From JAIVJG01 sp964236735 (lineage in GTDB: Bacteria > Acidobacteriota > Blastocatellia > Pyrinomonadales > Pyrinomonadaceae), in the NCBI GenBank assembly GCA_964236735.1, contig CAXSFM010000015.1, positions 37,306 to 101,305 on the forward strand: 64,000 bases of DNA, read 5' to 3'. Under the pieces are notes generated by a model, which searched no databases, was not told the DNA's origin, and saw only the letters and a program-made list of their open reading frames with translations. The position numbers and the translations under genes were made by a program. Positions 44,451-53,992 of the stretch are shown here, piece by piece (the stretch's first letter is position 1; the number at the start of each line of letters is the position of its first letter).

Positions 44451-44776
44451 CTGATTGAGTACGCCTCGCGCCGCGAGAAGTTGTGACGGGCCGGCGCTTC
44501 AAGGATGCAAGAGACGAGTCGGACGACTTCTTGCGCCGGCGTCGCCGGAGCGACGCGACGAGAACGGGGAGATTGTATCGGACGCGCGCGAAGTTTCAAA
44601 CGTTAACTTTCCCCGGCACGCGCGTAACTTTCGCCATGTGTCGCTGCCCGACCTGCGCCGCATCTCGCACACTCGTCGCGGCGGTCTTGAAACCATTTGA
44701 CTTGGCATCATGTTTCGACTTAGAAACTTTCTGACAAGCCATCCAAATCAATAACGAAAGTGAGGCCACACTTGCC

Positions 44777-46549
44777 ATGAAGAAGTGTCAGATTTTACTC
44801 GCCGCCGCGTCCATCCTGCTCGCGCTGGTGACGGACGCATGCGTCAACAACAACGCGCCCGCGCCGCAGCCGACGCCGACAACAGAGACCACCGCGCCGT
44901 CCGCATCCGCCACGCCCGACCTCTCGAAGATGCCCGCGGAGTTGCGCGCGGGGCTTGAGAGCATCACGAAAGACGATTTGCTCCGGCACATCAAGGCTCT
45001 CTCGTCCGACGAGTTCGAGGGACGCGCGCCCGGCACGAAGGGCGAGGAGTTGTCCGTCAAATATATCAGCGACGAGTTCAAGCGCATCGGCGCAAAGCCC
45101 GGCAACCCGGACGGCACATACACGCAGAAAGTTCCGCTCGCGGGCTTTCGCGCTGAGCCGCAGATGACGATCAACGTCGGCGGCAAAGAGTTGAGCTACA
45201 ACTTTCCAGACGACTACGTCGCCGTCTCTCGCCGTCTCGTGCCGGAGACGAAGATTGAAAATTCCGACATCGTCTTCGTCGGCTACGGCGTCAGCGCGCC
45301 CGAATACAACTGGGACGATTACAAAGGCGTGGACGTGAAAGGGAAAACCATCGTCATGCTCGTCAACGACCCGCCCGTGCCCGACGCTTCCGACCCCAAC
45401 AAGCTCGACGAGAAAACTTTCAAGGGCGGCGCGATGACCTATTACGGTCGCTGGACGTACAAGTACGAAGAGGCCACACGACACGGCGCGGCGGCGGCGC
45501 TCATCGTCCACGAGTCCATCCCGGCGGGCTATCCTTACGATGTCGTCAAGACGAGCCGCTCGCAGGAAAATTTCGACGTGGTGACGCCAGACAAAAACGC
45601 TGGCTTCGTCGGCGTCGAGGGCTGGCTGACGCTCGACCGCGCGAAGGAATTGTTCACGGCATCAGGTCAGGACTTCGACGCGCTCAAGAAGTCTGCGGCG
45701 TCACGCGATTTCAAGCCCGTCACGCTCAACGCGAAGGCCACGATCAATCTCAAAAACAATTTGCGGACGATTGACTCGCAAAACGTCGTCGCCAAAATCG
45801 AAGGCTCAGACCCGAAGCTGAAAGACGAGTACATCATCTACAGCGCGCACTGGGATCATTTAGGCCGCAACGAAAAAATGCAGGGCGACCAGATTTACAA
45901 CGGCGCGCGCGATAACGCATCGGGCGTCGCCGCACTGCTCGAACTCGCCGAAGCCTACACGAAATTACAGACGCCGCCGAAACGCTCCATCCTTTTTCTC
46001 GCCGTCACGGGCGAAGAGAAAAATCTGCTCGGCGCGAAGTATTACGCGACGCATCCGCTCTACCCGCTGGACAAGACGCTCGCCGACATCAACATGGACG
46101 AACTCAACGTCTGGGGACGCACGAGAGACATCACCATCGTCGGACTCGGCAACTCGACGCTCGACGAAGTGGCTCAAGGCGTCGCCGCCCTGCAAGGCCG
46201 CACGCTCCACGCCGATCCCGAACCGCAAAAAGGTTTCTTCTATCGCTCAGATCATTTCGAGTTTGCCAAGCAGGGCGTGCCCGCGCTCTATCCGAACTCC
46301 GGCGTGGACTTCCTCGGCGGCGAAGTTCCGAAGAAAAGACACGACGCCTACGATACGACCGACTATCACCAACCTTCGGATGAAATCAAACCCGACTGGG
46401 ATTTGATGGGCGCGGTGGAAGACGTGCAGGCTTACTTCGCCATCGGCTCTCGCGTCGCGGGCGGCGACACTTTCCCCGAATGGAAATCCGGCACGGAGTT
46501 CAAAACGAAGCGTGACGAGATGTTGAAGAAAAACGGCACGCCGGGTTAA
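44777..46549 (+). CDS. M28-family metallopeptidase lipoprotein with PA domain
   Basis: The 590-residue protein has a lipoprotein signal (LALVTDAC, Cys22) and a Pro/Thr linker, then the N-terminal strand block (SSDEFEGRAPGTKGEELSVK). A PA-type insert follows (about 130-330). The two-zinc M28 site shows SAHWDHLG, ARDNASGVAALLEL, TGEEKNLLGAKYY and DELNVWG, with the last His in YHQPSDE. Such enzymes are aminopeptidases acting on extracellular peptides. The mature protein is probably outer-membrane anchored. It is divergent from the DUF3352 gene, with a ~320-nt gap. Confidence 0.9.
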   Translation: MKKCQILLAAASILLALVTDACVNNNAPAPQPTPTTETTAPSASATPDLSKMPAELRAGLESITKDDLLRHIKALSSDEFEGRAPGTKGEELSVKYISDEFKRIGAKPGNPDGTYTQKVPLAGFRAEPQMTINVGGKELSYNFPDDYVAVSRRLVPETKIENSDIVFVGYGVSAPEYNWDDYKGVDVKGKTIVMLVNDPPVPDASDPNKLDEKTFKGGAMTYYGRWTYKYEEATRHGAAAALIVHESIPAGYPYDVVKTSRSQENFDVVTPDKNAGFVGVEGWLTLDRAKELFTASGQDFDALKKSAASRDFKPVTLNAKATINLKNNLRTIDSQNVVAKIEGSDPKLKDEYIIYSAHWDHLGRNEKMQGDQIYNGARDNASGVAALLELAEAYTKLQTPPKRSILFLAVTGEEKNLLGAKYYATHPLYPLDKTLADINMDELNVWGRTRDITIVGLGNSTLDEVAQGVAALQGRTLHADPEPQKGFFYRSDHFEFAKQGVPALYPNSGVDFLGGEVPKKRHDAYDTTDYHQPSDEIKPDWDLMGAVEDVQAYFAIGSRVAGGDTFPEWKSGTEFKTKRDEMLKKNGTPG

Positions 46550-46600
46550 GAACGAATAGGACAAGCCATCTCAAAAACATTCAGATAGAGATTTGCAACT

Positions 46601-46655
46601 ACGAATTCACACGAAACGACACGAAGCGGTTTAGCGTTGTTTCGTGTGAATTCGT
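46601..46655. repeat. Palindromic foldback after M28 gene
   Basis: Perfect 17-nt arms ACGAATTCACACGAAAC and GTTTCGTGTGAATTCGT flank a 21-nt centre that repeats ACACGAA-type words. A separate smaller inverted repeat, GTAGGGGCAG...CTGCCCCTAC, follows at 46701-46730, before the cyclophilin ribosome-binding site. Confidence 0.8.
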
Positions 46656-46700
46656 GGTTCCATTGTCTTTGATGATTTTTGTGATGACTTGAAATAACCT

Positions 46701-46730
46701 GTAGGGGCAGCGGCTTGTCCCTGCCCCTAC
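46701..46730. repeat. Short inverted repeat before the cyclophilin gene
   Basis: GTAGGGGCAG and CTGCCCCTAC are complementary 10-nt arms with a 10-nt loop. It may be a small repeat or a terminator without a T-run. Confidence 0.6.
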
Positions 46731-46781
46731 AAAACTCACGACGCTTTGAAGTTCGACGTAAATTTTTAGGAGTAAGTGAAC

Positions 46782-47540
46782 ATGTCCCTCGCGAAACGTT
46801 TCATCATCATGGCAATGTGCGCGGCGTGCTTCGCATCGTTCGCGCACGCGCAACAGCAACAACAACAGCCCGCCCTCCAGAATCAGGGTGCGACGCAGAC
46901 GCCGAAGAAGGCCAACGCGCGCCCCGTGTTGGACGCTATGACACCGAAGGCCGAGCCGTTCGACAAAGCGTCTGTCGAAGTGATGTCCGCGCAGTGCGTC
47001 AAGCTTGAAACCGAAGCGGGCGCGATTGAAGTCGAGATGCTCGCCGCCGCCGCGCCTGAGTCCGCGCGCAACTTTCTGAACCTCGCCGCCACACGCGCTT
47101 ACGACACGACGACGTTTAGCCGCATCGTCAAAGGCTTCATCATACAGGGCGGCAATCTCACCACCCGCGCGACGCTGCCGCCGGAACTTATCAGGCGCAT
47201 GACGCGCACCGTGCCGGACGAGCCGAACGCCGTCAAACATGTGCGCGGCATTCTCTCCATGGCGCGCTCCGACGAGCCGAACAGCGCGACCACGCACTTC
47301 TTCATCCTCGCCGGCAATGCGTCGCACCTCGACGGCACGTTCGCCGCCTTCGCGCGCGTCCGCACAGGGATGGACGTGGTGGATAAAATCAACACGGCGG
47401 AAGTGGAAGGCGAGAAGCCTGTGAAGCCCGTCCATCTCACACGCGCGACAATCGCACCCTGCGCGCCGCTGCCGACGACAACAACAACTGCGCCGGCGGT
47501 GACAGCCACGCCTCAACCGGCGACGAATCCGCCGCGATAA
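46782..47540 (+). CDS. Secreted cyclophilin-type peptidyl-prolyl isomerase
   Basis: The 252-residue protein has a signal peptide (FIIMAMCAACFASFAHAQQ) and a Gln/Ala linker, then the cyclophilin domain: GAIEVEMLAAAAPESARNFL, YDTTTFSRIVKGFIIQGGNL, then VRGILSMARSDEPNSATTHF and FARVRTGMDVVDKI. The active-site Arg (FSRIV) and the Q-G-G motif are kept. It helps fold exported proteins at proline bonds. Start is ATG 46782 with AGGAG 9 nt upstream (GTG 46776 is less likely). A Thr/Pro-rich tail ends it. Confidence 0.9.
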   Translation: MSLAKRFIIMAMCAACFASFAHAQQQQQQPALQNQGATQTPKKANARPVLDAMTPKAEPFDKASVEVMSAQCVKLETEAGAIEVEMLAAAAPESARNFLNLAATRAYDTTTFSRIVKGFIIQGGNLTTRATLPPELIRRMTRTVPDEPNAVKHVRGILSMARSDEPNSATTHFFILAGNASHLDGTFAAFARVRTGMDVVDKINTAEVEGEKPVKPVHLTRATIAPCAPLPTTTTTAPAVTATPQPATNPPR

Positions 47541-47563
47541 AATCTCAAAGAGAAAAAAATAAC

Positions 47564-47613
47564 GCGGCACAGAGAAAACTTCTTTTCCCCAAAAGAAGTT
47601 TTCTCTGTGCCGC
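47564..47613. terminator. Perfect 23-nt foldback, possible bidirectional terminator
   Basis: Arms 47564-47586 and 47591-47613 (starting GCGGCACAGAGAAAACTTCT) are perfectly complementary around CCCC. It lies in the convergent gap between the cyclophilin and the first subtilase. There is no T-run outside the arms, so it may be a repeat rather than a classical terminator. Confidence 0.7.
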
Positions 47614-47851
47614 TTCCGCAACCGACGCGCTCCCCTTGAGCGTTCCCCCTTTGCAATTAGGCCGCGCGCGGCGAAGTGAATTTCGTCCGCCTTCAAAGTC
47701 TCAAATCAAACATCAACTGATTTAGTTTCGGCGCGGAGAGCAGGCCGTCTCTCTGCTCAGGCGGTCTGCTCCCCGCGCCGTTGCCACCCGCCGCCGCGCC
47801 GTCACCCCGACAATGGCGACACGATGACGAGGGACTCTCTAGCTCGACAAT
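47614..47851. other. Convergent gap, no gene seen
   Basis: I see only imperfect GC-rich self-complementary words (CAGGCCGTCT...CAGGCGGTCTGCTCC) near 47748-47778 and no coding frame. Confidence 0.4.
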
Positions 47852-50380
47852 TTAGTTGCCGGTCACAAAGTGCTGCCGGAAGTTGTCGAGCGCGTAGGCC
47901 ATGAAAGCGCGCGTGGTCGCGTCGTTCGGTTTGACGTTGGCTTTGAGCGTCGGCGAAAACTCGAACGGCCCTTGGTTGAGCGTGTACGTGGCTTGCAGCA
48001 ATCCCTTGTCGAGCGCGAGTTGCACGTAGCCGCGCAAGCTGGCCGGAATGTCCGCGTTGTCCGTGACCGTCATCGTGATGCCGTTATAGACGACGGTGAC
48101 GTTCGTGCCCGCCTTTGCTTTCGCTTCTGTATCGAGGCCGAGCGCGCGGACGAGCGCGACGGCGAGGTCTATGCGCTTGACGAGTCCGTCGGGAGCGAAG
48201 GTCGTGCCCGTCGCGCTCATCATGCCAGCGGGCGTGAAATTCCAGTCGCGCAGGTTCGACCCGCTCGTCGTGACCGCCTCCGCGATGGCCGCGAGGTTGC
48301 CGGACACGTCACTGAAGCGACGGGTGGAACCGAGCGACTGTCGAAGCGGCGTGTTGAAGTAGAGCATCTCGGCGAAGTCCGCGCGCGTGACGTTCGTATC
48401 GGGTCGGAACGTGCCGTCGCTGAACGTGTCCATCATGCGATTCTTCAAGACGGTTTCGATCTGCGTCTGCGCCGCGTGGCCTTGAATGTCTGTGATGGGC
48501 GCGAGGTTGAATTGCTGCTGCGTAATCGTCATCTCGACGGGGCCGGGAGCCGCCGCGCCTGATGTCGGGAGCGACGCCTGCGGAGCCGCCGCGAGTCCGC
48601 GCACACCGCGCACTTCGACGAGCCAGTTCGTGCCGGGCACGGGATTCTTAACGATCACTTCGCGGCTCGGCGCATCGAGGACGGGCAGCGCGATGCCTGC
48701 GGAATATTTGTTGCCCTGCGGGTCTGTGACGATAAGGCCGATGGTGTTGCCGTCGCCGCTTTCGGCTGCGTTATCGAAGGTGGCGTAGATGTCGAGCACG
48801 GACATGCCGGGCTGGACGGTGAAAGTGTGCGCGTTCTGCGAGCCTGCGCCGGGAAGTCCCGCCGGGCTGTAATCAATGTGTACCTGTTCCGGCGCGGGGC
48901 CGCTCACGGTGTACTGCGCGTTGAAGTCGTGCGTGAAATTTTGTCCATACTGCTTCGTGCTGTTGAAGACTTTATCAACGGCGGCGTAAGCGTTGACGTA
49001 GCCCGCGCCGACTTCCCAATCATCACGTCCCGGCATTCTTGAGGCCGTGTCAACGATGATCGTTTTGATCTCGTCGGGCGTGAGCAGCGGGTTAGCATCG
49101 AGCAGGAGCGCGACGACGCCCGCGATGTAAGGAGTCGCCATCGAAGTGCCAGAGATTTGCGTGTAATAAGGAATGTATGCGGGCGAGAGTTCGGCGTCGT
49201 CCGTCTGGCCGTTGGCGAAGACATTGGACTTCGAGCGCGTCGAGACGTAAGCCGCGCTGAACTTCGCGGCGTTCGACTCAAACTCGCGGCCAGTGCCCGG
49301 CGCGGTGATCGTCGGCGCGTTGCCGTCATCGAGCGGATCGCTGTTCGTCAGACGCTCGCTCCTCGCCACGCCGCGCGAACTGAATGAAGCGAGGCCGCCT
49401 TCCTTCGTGCCCGCTGCGACGCCGATCACCCACGGAGCTTTCGCGTAAGGGTTCAAGGTGTCTTTGCCGGGGCCGCTGTTGCCCGCCGCGAAGACGACCG
49501 TGATGTTGGCGTCGTGCGCGGCCTTCGAGGCGATGGCGACCGGGTCTTCAGGATTGAACGGGCCGTTGCCGCCGTAAGAATTCGAGATGACGCGAATGCC
49601 GTAGAGCGGTTGATTCGTCAGAGACCATTCGAAGCCGCCGAGCGCGTTTAAGACGAAAAGCACCGCGCCCGAACCCGTGCCGATGAGCTTCGCGCCCGGC
49701 GCGACGCCCGCGTAGAGTCCGCCCGATTGCTGACCCGTGCCGCCGACTATCCCTGCACAGTGCGTGCCGTGCCCGACGTTCAAGTCCGTGTCCGGCACGT
49801 TCTCAACGGTCTGCAAGGAGGTGAAACCCGACACGGTCTCGGTGTCGGTCAGCATTTGAATATTTTGAATGACGTTCTTGCCGAGTTGAAGATCAGGATG
49901 CGTGGCGTCAATGCCGCTGTCGTTGATGACGACGGAGAAATCGCCCTTGCCCGTGACGGGCAGCCCCGCGTTGTTGGTCGTGAAAACTCTGTCGGTCTTG
50001 AGACGCTCGACGCCGGTCAGCGTCCGCGCTTCTTTGTCGAGATAGTTGAGCCGGTCGTTCGCCCACACCGAGCGCACCGCCGCGTTCGACGCCAGCGCGC
50101 GGACTTGCCCGACGGTGGCGACGGTGGCGACCATACCCAGTTTCTGCAAGGTGATGCCCTTGATAATGCCGACGCTTCGGAGCACGTCGAGGTGCGAGTT
50201 GTTCAGTCCGTTCTGCGTATTGAATGCGATGATGACGACGCCGGCGCTCGACGTGTTGGCGAGGCCGTTGATTTTCGATTGGAGCGTGGGGCCGACGGTG
50301 GTCACGGCCAGAGCGTTAATCGCCGTGGCGAAGCACAGCAGCAGAGCGAGGGTTAGGGTGGCGAATATTTTTCTCAACAT
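47852..50380 (-). CDS. Secreted subtilase (S8) with C-terminal SLH-like domains
   Basis: The 842-residue protein starts at ATG 50380 (AAGGAGAC upstream) with a signal peptide (LTLALLLCFATAINALA). A propeptide-like domain (about 30-115) is followed by the protease: Asp154 (VINDSGID), His204 (NVGHGTHCAG), Asn300 (FAAGN) and Ser412 (SGTSMATP). A beta-sandwich region then leads to surface-layer-homology-like repeats near the end (FSDGTFRPDTNVTRADFAEM, RFSDVSG and later copies), which could bind wall polymers. It is probably a cell-surface protease. It lies downstream of a second subtilase in the same direction. Confidence 0.9.
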   Translation of the reverse strand: MLRKIFATLTLALLLCFATAINALAVTTVGPTLQSKINGLANTSSAGVVIIAFNTQNGLNNSHLDVLRSVGIIKGITLQKLGMVATVATVGQVRALASNAAVRSVWANDRLNYLDKEARTLTGVERLKTDRVFTTNNAGLPVTGKGDFSVVINDSGIDATHPDLQLGKNVIQNIQMLTDTETVSGFTSLQTVENVPDTDLNVGHGTHCAGIVGGTGQQSGGLYAGVAPGAKLIGTGSGAVLFVLNALGGFEWSLTNQPLYGIRVISNSYGGNGPFNPEDPVAIASKAAHDANITVVFAAGNSGPGKDTLNPYAKAPWVIGVAAGTKEGGLASFSSRGVARSERLTNSDPLDDGNAPTITAPGTGREFESNAAKFSAAYVSTRSKSNVFANGQTDDAELSPAYIPYYTQISGTSMATPYIAGVVALLLDANPLLTPDEIKTIIVDTASRMPGRDDWEVGAGYVNAYAAVDKVFNSTKQYGQNFTHDFNAQYTVSGPAPEQVHIDYSPAGLPGAGSQNAHTFTVQPGMSVLDIYATFDNAAESGDGNTIGLIVTDPQGNKYSAGIALPVLDAPSREVIVKNPVPGTNWLVEVRGVRGLAAAPQASLPTSGAAAPGPVEMTITQQQFNLAPITDIQGHAAQTQIETVLKNRMMDTFSDGTFRPDTNVTRADFAEMLYFNTPLRQSLGSTRRFSDVSGNLAAIAEAVTTSGSNLRDWNFTPAGMMSATGTTFAPDGLVKRIDLAVALVRALGLDTEAKAKAGTNVTVVYNGITMTVTDNADIPASLRGYVQLALDKGLLQATYTLNQGPFEFSPTLKANVKPNDATTRAFMAYALDNFRQHFVTGN

Positions 50381-50774
50381 CGGTTCGGGCGTCTCCTTAC
50401 AAAATTTCAATTTTTCAAGTTCAGAGGTTGCAAGTTTCGTCGAGGCAGAAGCGAAACGCTGCAACAAGTTCAACTGACACGCGGAAGATACCGGAGCGGA
50501 CTTGAGGAAAACTTGAGCCGCCGAAAATATTTTCGCGGGCGAGTTGAGTCGGTTGAAAATGTGCGGATTTGCTGGGATTTTGGCGAAAACTTGAGAAGTT
50601 GGAGCGGAGGTTACGATGATCGCGAATAGCGTGTGGGCTTGGGAGCGCGGGCATCTTGCCCGCCAACGAGCCGTGAGGCGAGTCAACGCTTTCACACGCA
50701 GGCGTTCAATAAGTCAAAGCTGTTCGCGCTCGCGCGCTCATGGCGGGCAGGATGCCCGCGCTCCCAGAGAGAGC
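50381..50774. other. Gap between subtilases with a foldback element
   Basis: This gap holds the leader of the first subtilase and, at 50641-50765, a foldback with 23-nt arms. The frame that stays open upstream of 50380 is not considered coding because its residues look random and no ribosome-binding site is found. Confidence 0.5.
50641..50765. repeat. GGGAGCGCGGGCATCTTGCC foldback
   Basis: The left arm 50641-50663 and the right arm 50743-50765 are complementary over 23 nt with one mismatch, spaced by ~79 nt. The arms are themselves partly palindromic (GCGGGCATCTTGCCCGC). Confidence 0.85.
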
Positions 50775-53700
50775 CTACTCGGAGTACATTTTCATCAGCG
50801 CGGAGAGCGCGTGCGCGAGTTCGGCGCGCGTGTAGGCGGCGTTCGGGTTGAAGCGATTCGCGTTCGCAGAGATTAAGCCGCGCTCAATCGCCAGCCCGAC
50901 GTAACTTTGCCAGCAGAGCGGAATCGCGCTCGCGTCCGCGACTGTCAGCGGGTGCGGCTTGCTCTGCGCTTCCGACTCAAGACCGGCGGCGCGCACAAGC
51001 ACGATGGCCGCGAGCAAGCGCGTGGCCTGCGCGTCGGGACGAAATGCGCCGCCCGAAGTCGCGTCGGGGAAGAGCGCGCCGCCCGGTCGCGCCTGCACGC
51101 TCTCGACATAATTCATCGTCGTCAAGTCGGTCACGTCAATGTATCCGGGCTGCGAAGGCACGTAGAGCGGAATGCGCGCGACGCCGACCATCCCCGCCGC
51201 CAACTCCGCGCGCGTGATGGCGTTTGCGGGACGAAAATATTTTCCGTAAGGCCACATCGTGAAGGAACGTATAGCGCGATGAATGTCGTCAACCGCAGAT
51301 GCGTCGAGTGCGCCGAGATCAATGAGCGGAGAAAACTCCACGCGCGCCGTGTCGAAGAGTCCTTTGTAATCCTGCGCGGTAACGCCCGCGCCGAGCGAGT
51401 TCGTCACGCGCACGCGCCACGCGCCCGCCTGCGGAGACTCGACGAGCGTCCGCTCGCGCTTGCCCGTCAGTCCCGGCAGGTTGAGCGTGTCGGATGCGGC
51501 CTGCTGGTTGCCCGTCGCATCGTAGAGCCACAGCGCGAGGTCGTTCGGACTCGTCATCGGCCCCCACGCAATGTCAGTCGAAGCGTAGATGGCGTCTGAC
51601 GGAATCGTCACCTGCGTGTCGCTCGCGCCGCCCGGCGTGACCGTGCCGGAGAATTCCTGCATCGCCTCTTTGAAGAAGCGAACTTGATCGCGATTGAAGA
51701 CGGAGCGAAAGATGCCGATGCGTCTTTGCGGAAAGGCTGACTGCAACACCGCCGCGTATGTGTTGAGCATCCCCGCGCCGGCTTCGTATTGATAAAGCGG
51801 CGGCATCGGCGTCGCCGTGCGTTGCAGGATAGAGCGCACTTGCGCTGTCGTCAGATAGGGATTCGCCTGAAGCATCAGGGCCACTGTGCCCGCCACTTCC
51901 GGCGCGCTGAAACTCGTGCCGCTTGCCGTCGTGTAATAAGGCAATTCGGTGACTGATAGTTGGTTTCGATCCGCGCCGGTCGAGAGGCCGGTCGCGCCCG
52001 TGATGTTCGCGCCGCTCGCCGCGCGCAGAGAGATGACGTTGACGCCGGGCGCGACGAGCGTCGGACGATAGTTGCGGCTGCCGAAATCTCCGCGCGCAGA
52101 GAAACTCGCGAGACGCCCGCGCTCGTCCGTCGCGCCGACGCTGATGACCCACGGCGCGGCGGCGTAAGGATTCAAACTGTGCAAGCCCGGCCCGTTGTTG
52201 CCCGCCGAAAAGACGACGTTGACGTTGTGATCGGTGAGCATCCGCGTGGCGACGTTGACGGGATCGTTCGGGTCATAAATCGTGTTCGCCGAGAAACTGC
52301 AATTGACGACGCGCACGTCGAGGTCGAGACGTGACAGCAGATAATCGAAACCGGCGAGCACGCTTAACAGTGTGGCATCGCCCGCGCTCAAACCGACGAG
52401 ACGAGACTTCGGCGCGTAGCCCGCGTACTTACCATTCGACTTCGCGCCATTGCCCGCGATGATGCCCGCGACGAACGTCCCGTGCCCGCTCATCTGATCC
52501 GTGCCCGCCGAAGGACTCTCGATGGAGGTGGGCGGCACGAAACCTCCCACGATGTTCGCGCCCTGCGCGTCCACGAGTTTGATGTTTTTGATGACGCGAC
52601 CCGCGATGTCGGCGTGCGATGAATCAATGCCGGTGTCGAGCACCGCGACGCCGACGCCGATGCCGTTGAGCGGGATATTGCCGTTGCGCTTCGTCAGGTC
52701 AACGTCCCCGCCGACGCGCGTGATGCCCGTCGCTTGGCGGCTCGTGTCCGCGTTCCATTGCAGCGTGCGGTTGAGCGCGAGGTAGCGCACCGCCGGCAAA
52801 TGAGAGATGGCGGCAACCTGCGCGGGCGTGCCTGAGAGGGCGACCATCGGCAACGCGCGATAACGTGTGCCGCCGTTGATGCCGACGCTCTGCAAGTCCG
52901 CGATGTCTGTGTCCGAAACCGCGCGATGATAGACGACGACTAAATTCAGATTGCTGTCGTCGGTCGCGCGGTAAAGAAGCGCGGCCAACTCCGGGTCGAG
53001 ACCGGCGAGTCCGCCCGTCGTCGCGGCTGTCACGCCCGCACCCTGCACGGCGTCCGCGCCCGTCATCGTCAACCCCTGCACGCCGCTCATCGAGACGCCG
53101 TCCGCGCCCGTCATCGTCAAACCGTCCGCGCCCGTCATCGTCAGGCCGTTCGTCGGCGCTTGATAGATCGTTCCGTCCGGCGCAGTCGCCGTCACCTGCG
53201 ACGCGCCGTTGATGTGTACGTTGTCCGCGCCGGTCATCGTCAGACCGTCGGCGCCCGTCATCGTCAAACCGTTGTTGGCCGTCTGCCGCATCCCGTCCAC
53301 GCCGACCATCGAGACGGAGTCCGCGCCCGTCATCGTCAAGCCTTGCGCCTGTCTAATCACGACCGAGTCGGCGCGATAGACTGTCCCGTCCGCGCCCGTC
53401 ATCGTCAGTCCGTCGGCTCCGGTCATCGTCAAGCCGTCCGCGCCCGTCATTGTCAGGCCATCAACGTGCGTGGCCGTGTAACTGTTCGGGCCGGTGTAGG
53501 CCATGCTGTCCGCGCCCGTCATCGTCTGGCCGTCGGCTCCGGTCATCGTCAAACCGTCGGAACTCGTTTTGAAGATGCCGTTGACGCCGAGACCGAGCAG
53601 GCTGTCGGCTCCCGTCATCGTCAGGCCGGCGGTGTTGTCGTAAAAGATGCCGTCGGCTCCGGTCATCGTCAGCCCCTGCGTGCCGCGCACGAGAATCCCT

Positions 53701-53783
53701 GCGCTCGCCGGAATCGAACTAAGCGCGAGCGCGAGGACGAGGGCGATGGCCTGTCCCGAAACTTTAGAAACTCTCAAGTGCAT
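50775..53783 (-). CDS. Secreted subtilase with octapeptide-repeat N-domain and SLH-like end
   Basis: The 1002-residue protein starts at ATG 53783 with a signal peptide (QAIALVLALALSSIPASA, cleavage near 27). Residues 28-251 are 28 eight-residue units, thirteen of them GLTMTGAD or a one-residue variant. An inhibitor-like prodomain (LNLVVVYHRAVSDTDIADLQ) follows, then the S8 domain with Asp (AVLDTGIDSSH, about 382), His (SGHGTFVAG, about 433) and Ser (ASGTSFSAPEVAG). SLH-like repeats (FRPANAITRAELAAGMVGVA, FNPNAAYTRAELAHALSALM) close it. It should be a wall-attached protease; the octad array may be a rigid beta-solenoid stalk or adhesive surface. Confidence 0.9.
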   Translation of the reverse strand: MHLRVSKVSGQAIALVLALALSSIPASAGILVRGTQGLTMTGADGIFYDNTAGLTMTGADSLLGLGVNGIFKTSSDGLTMTGADGQTMTGADSMAYTGPNSYTATHVDGLTMTGADGLTMTGADGLTMTGADGTVYRADSVVIRQAQGLTMTGADSVSMVGVDGMRQTANNGLTMTGADGLTMTGADNVHINGASQVTATAPDGTIYQAPTNGLTMTGADGLTMTGADGVSMSGVQGLTMTGADAVQGAGVTAATTGGLAGLDPELAALLYRATDDSNLNLVVVYHRAVSDTDIADLQSVGINGGTRYRALPMVALSGTPAQVAAISHLPAVRYLALNRTLQWNADTSRQATGITRVGGDVDLTKRNGNIPLNGIGVGVAVLDTGIDSSHADIAGRVIKNIKLVDAQGANIVGGFVPPTSIESPSAGTDQMSGHGTFVAGIIAGNGAKSNGKYAGYAPKSRLVGLSAGDATLLSVLAGFDYLLSRLDLDVRVVNCSFSANTIYDPNDPVNVATRMLTDHNVNVVFSAGNNGPGLHSLNPYAAAPWVISVGATDERGRLASFSARGDFGSRNYRPTLVAPGVNVISLRAASGANITGATGLSTGADRNQLSVTELPYYTTASGTSFSAPEVAGTVALMLQANPYLTTAQVRSILQRTATPMPPLYQYEAGAGMLNTYAAVLQSAFPQRRIGIFRSVFNRDQVRFFKEAMQEFSGTVTPGGASDTQVTIPSDAIYASTDIAWGPMTSPNDLALWLYDATGNQQAASDTLNLPGLTGKRERTLVESPQAGAWRVRVTNSLGAGVTAQDYKGLFDTARVEFSPLIDLGALDASAVDDIHRAIRSFTMWPYGKYFRPANAITRAELAAGMVGVARIPLYVPSQPGYIDVTDLTTMNYVESVQARPGGALFPDATSGGAFRPDAQATRLLAAIVLVRAAGLESEAQSKPHPLTVADASAIPLCWQSYVGLAIERGLISANANRFNPNAAYTRAELAHALSALMKMYSE
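53031..53702. repeat. 24-bp tandem DNA repeats encoding GLTMTGAD octads
   Basis: On the plus strand the word GTCCGCGCCCGTCATCGTCA recurs in register every 24 bp, with degenerate units between perfect ones. The near-identical DNA points to recent expansion. Confidence 0.9.
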
Positions 53784-53992
53784 GTTTTCTGAACAGAGAC
53801 GGCGATTCTGGAACTTACAATCTATGTGGCTTCCGACCTTCAAGGCAGCGCCCGCATTTGATTGGCAGGCTTCAAACAGGGAAGAAATAACAAATTTCAG
53901 CGACGAGAATTTACTACAGGGTGCAAGCTGCAAGTGTTACGTTTTCATACTTTTTCTTAGTCTGATTGATGCTGATAGCAAGCTTTGTGCCC

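Noticed and set aside
50381..50695. Upstream extension of the first subtilase frame
   Set aside because: The signal peptide and ribosome-binding site place the start at 50380. The extension covers a foldback and looks random.
53031..53702. Regular 24-bp repeats considered as a CRISPR array
   Set aside because: They are in register with a protein frame, have no unique spacers of constant length, and no cas genes are near.
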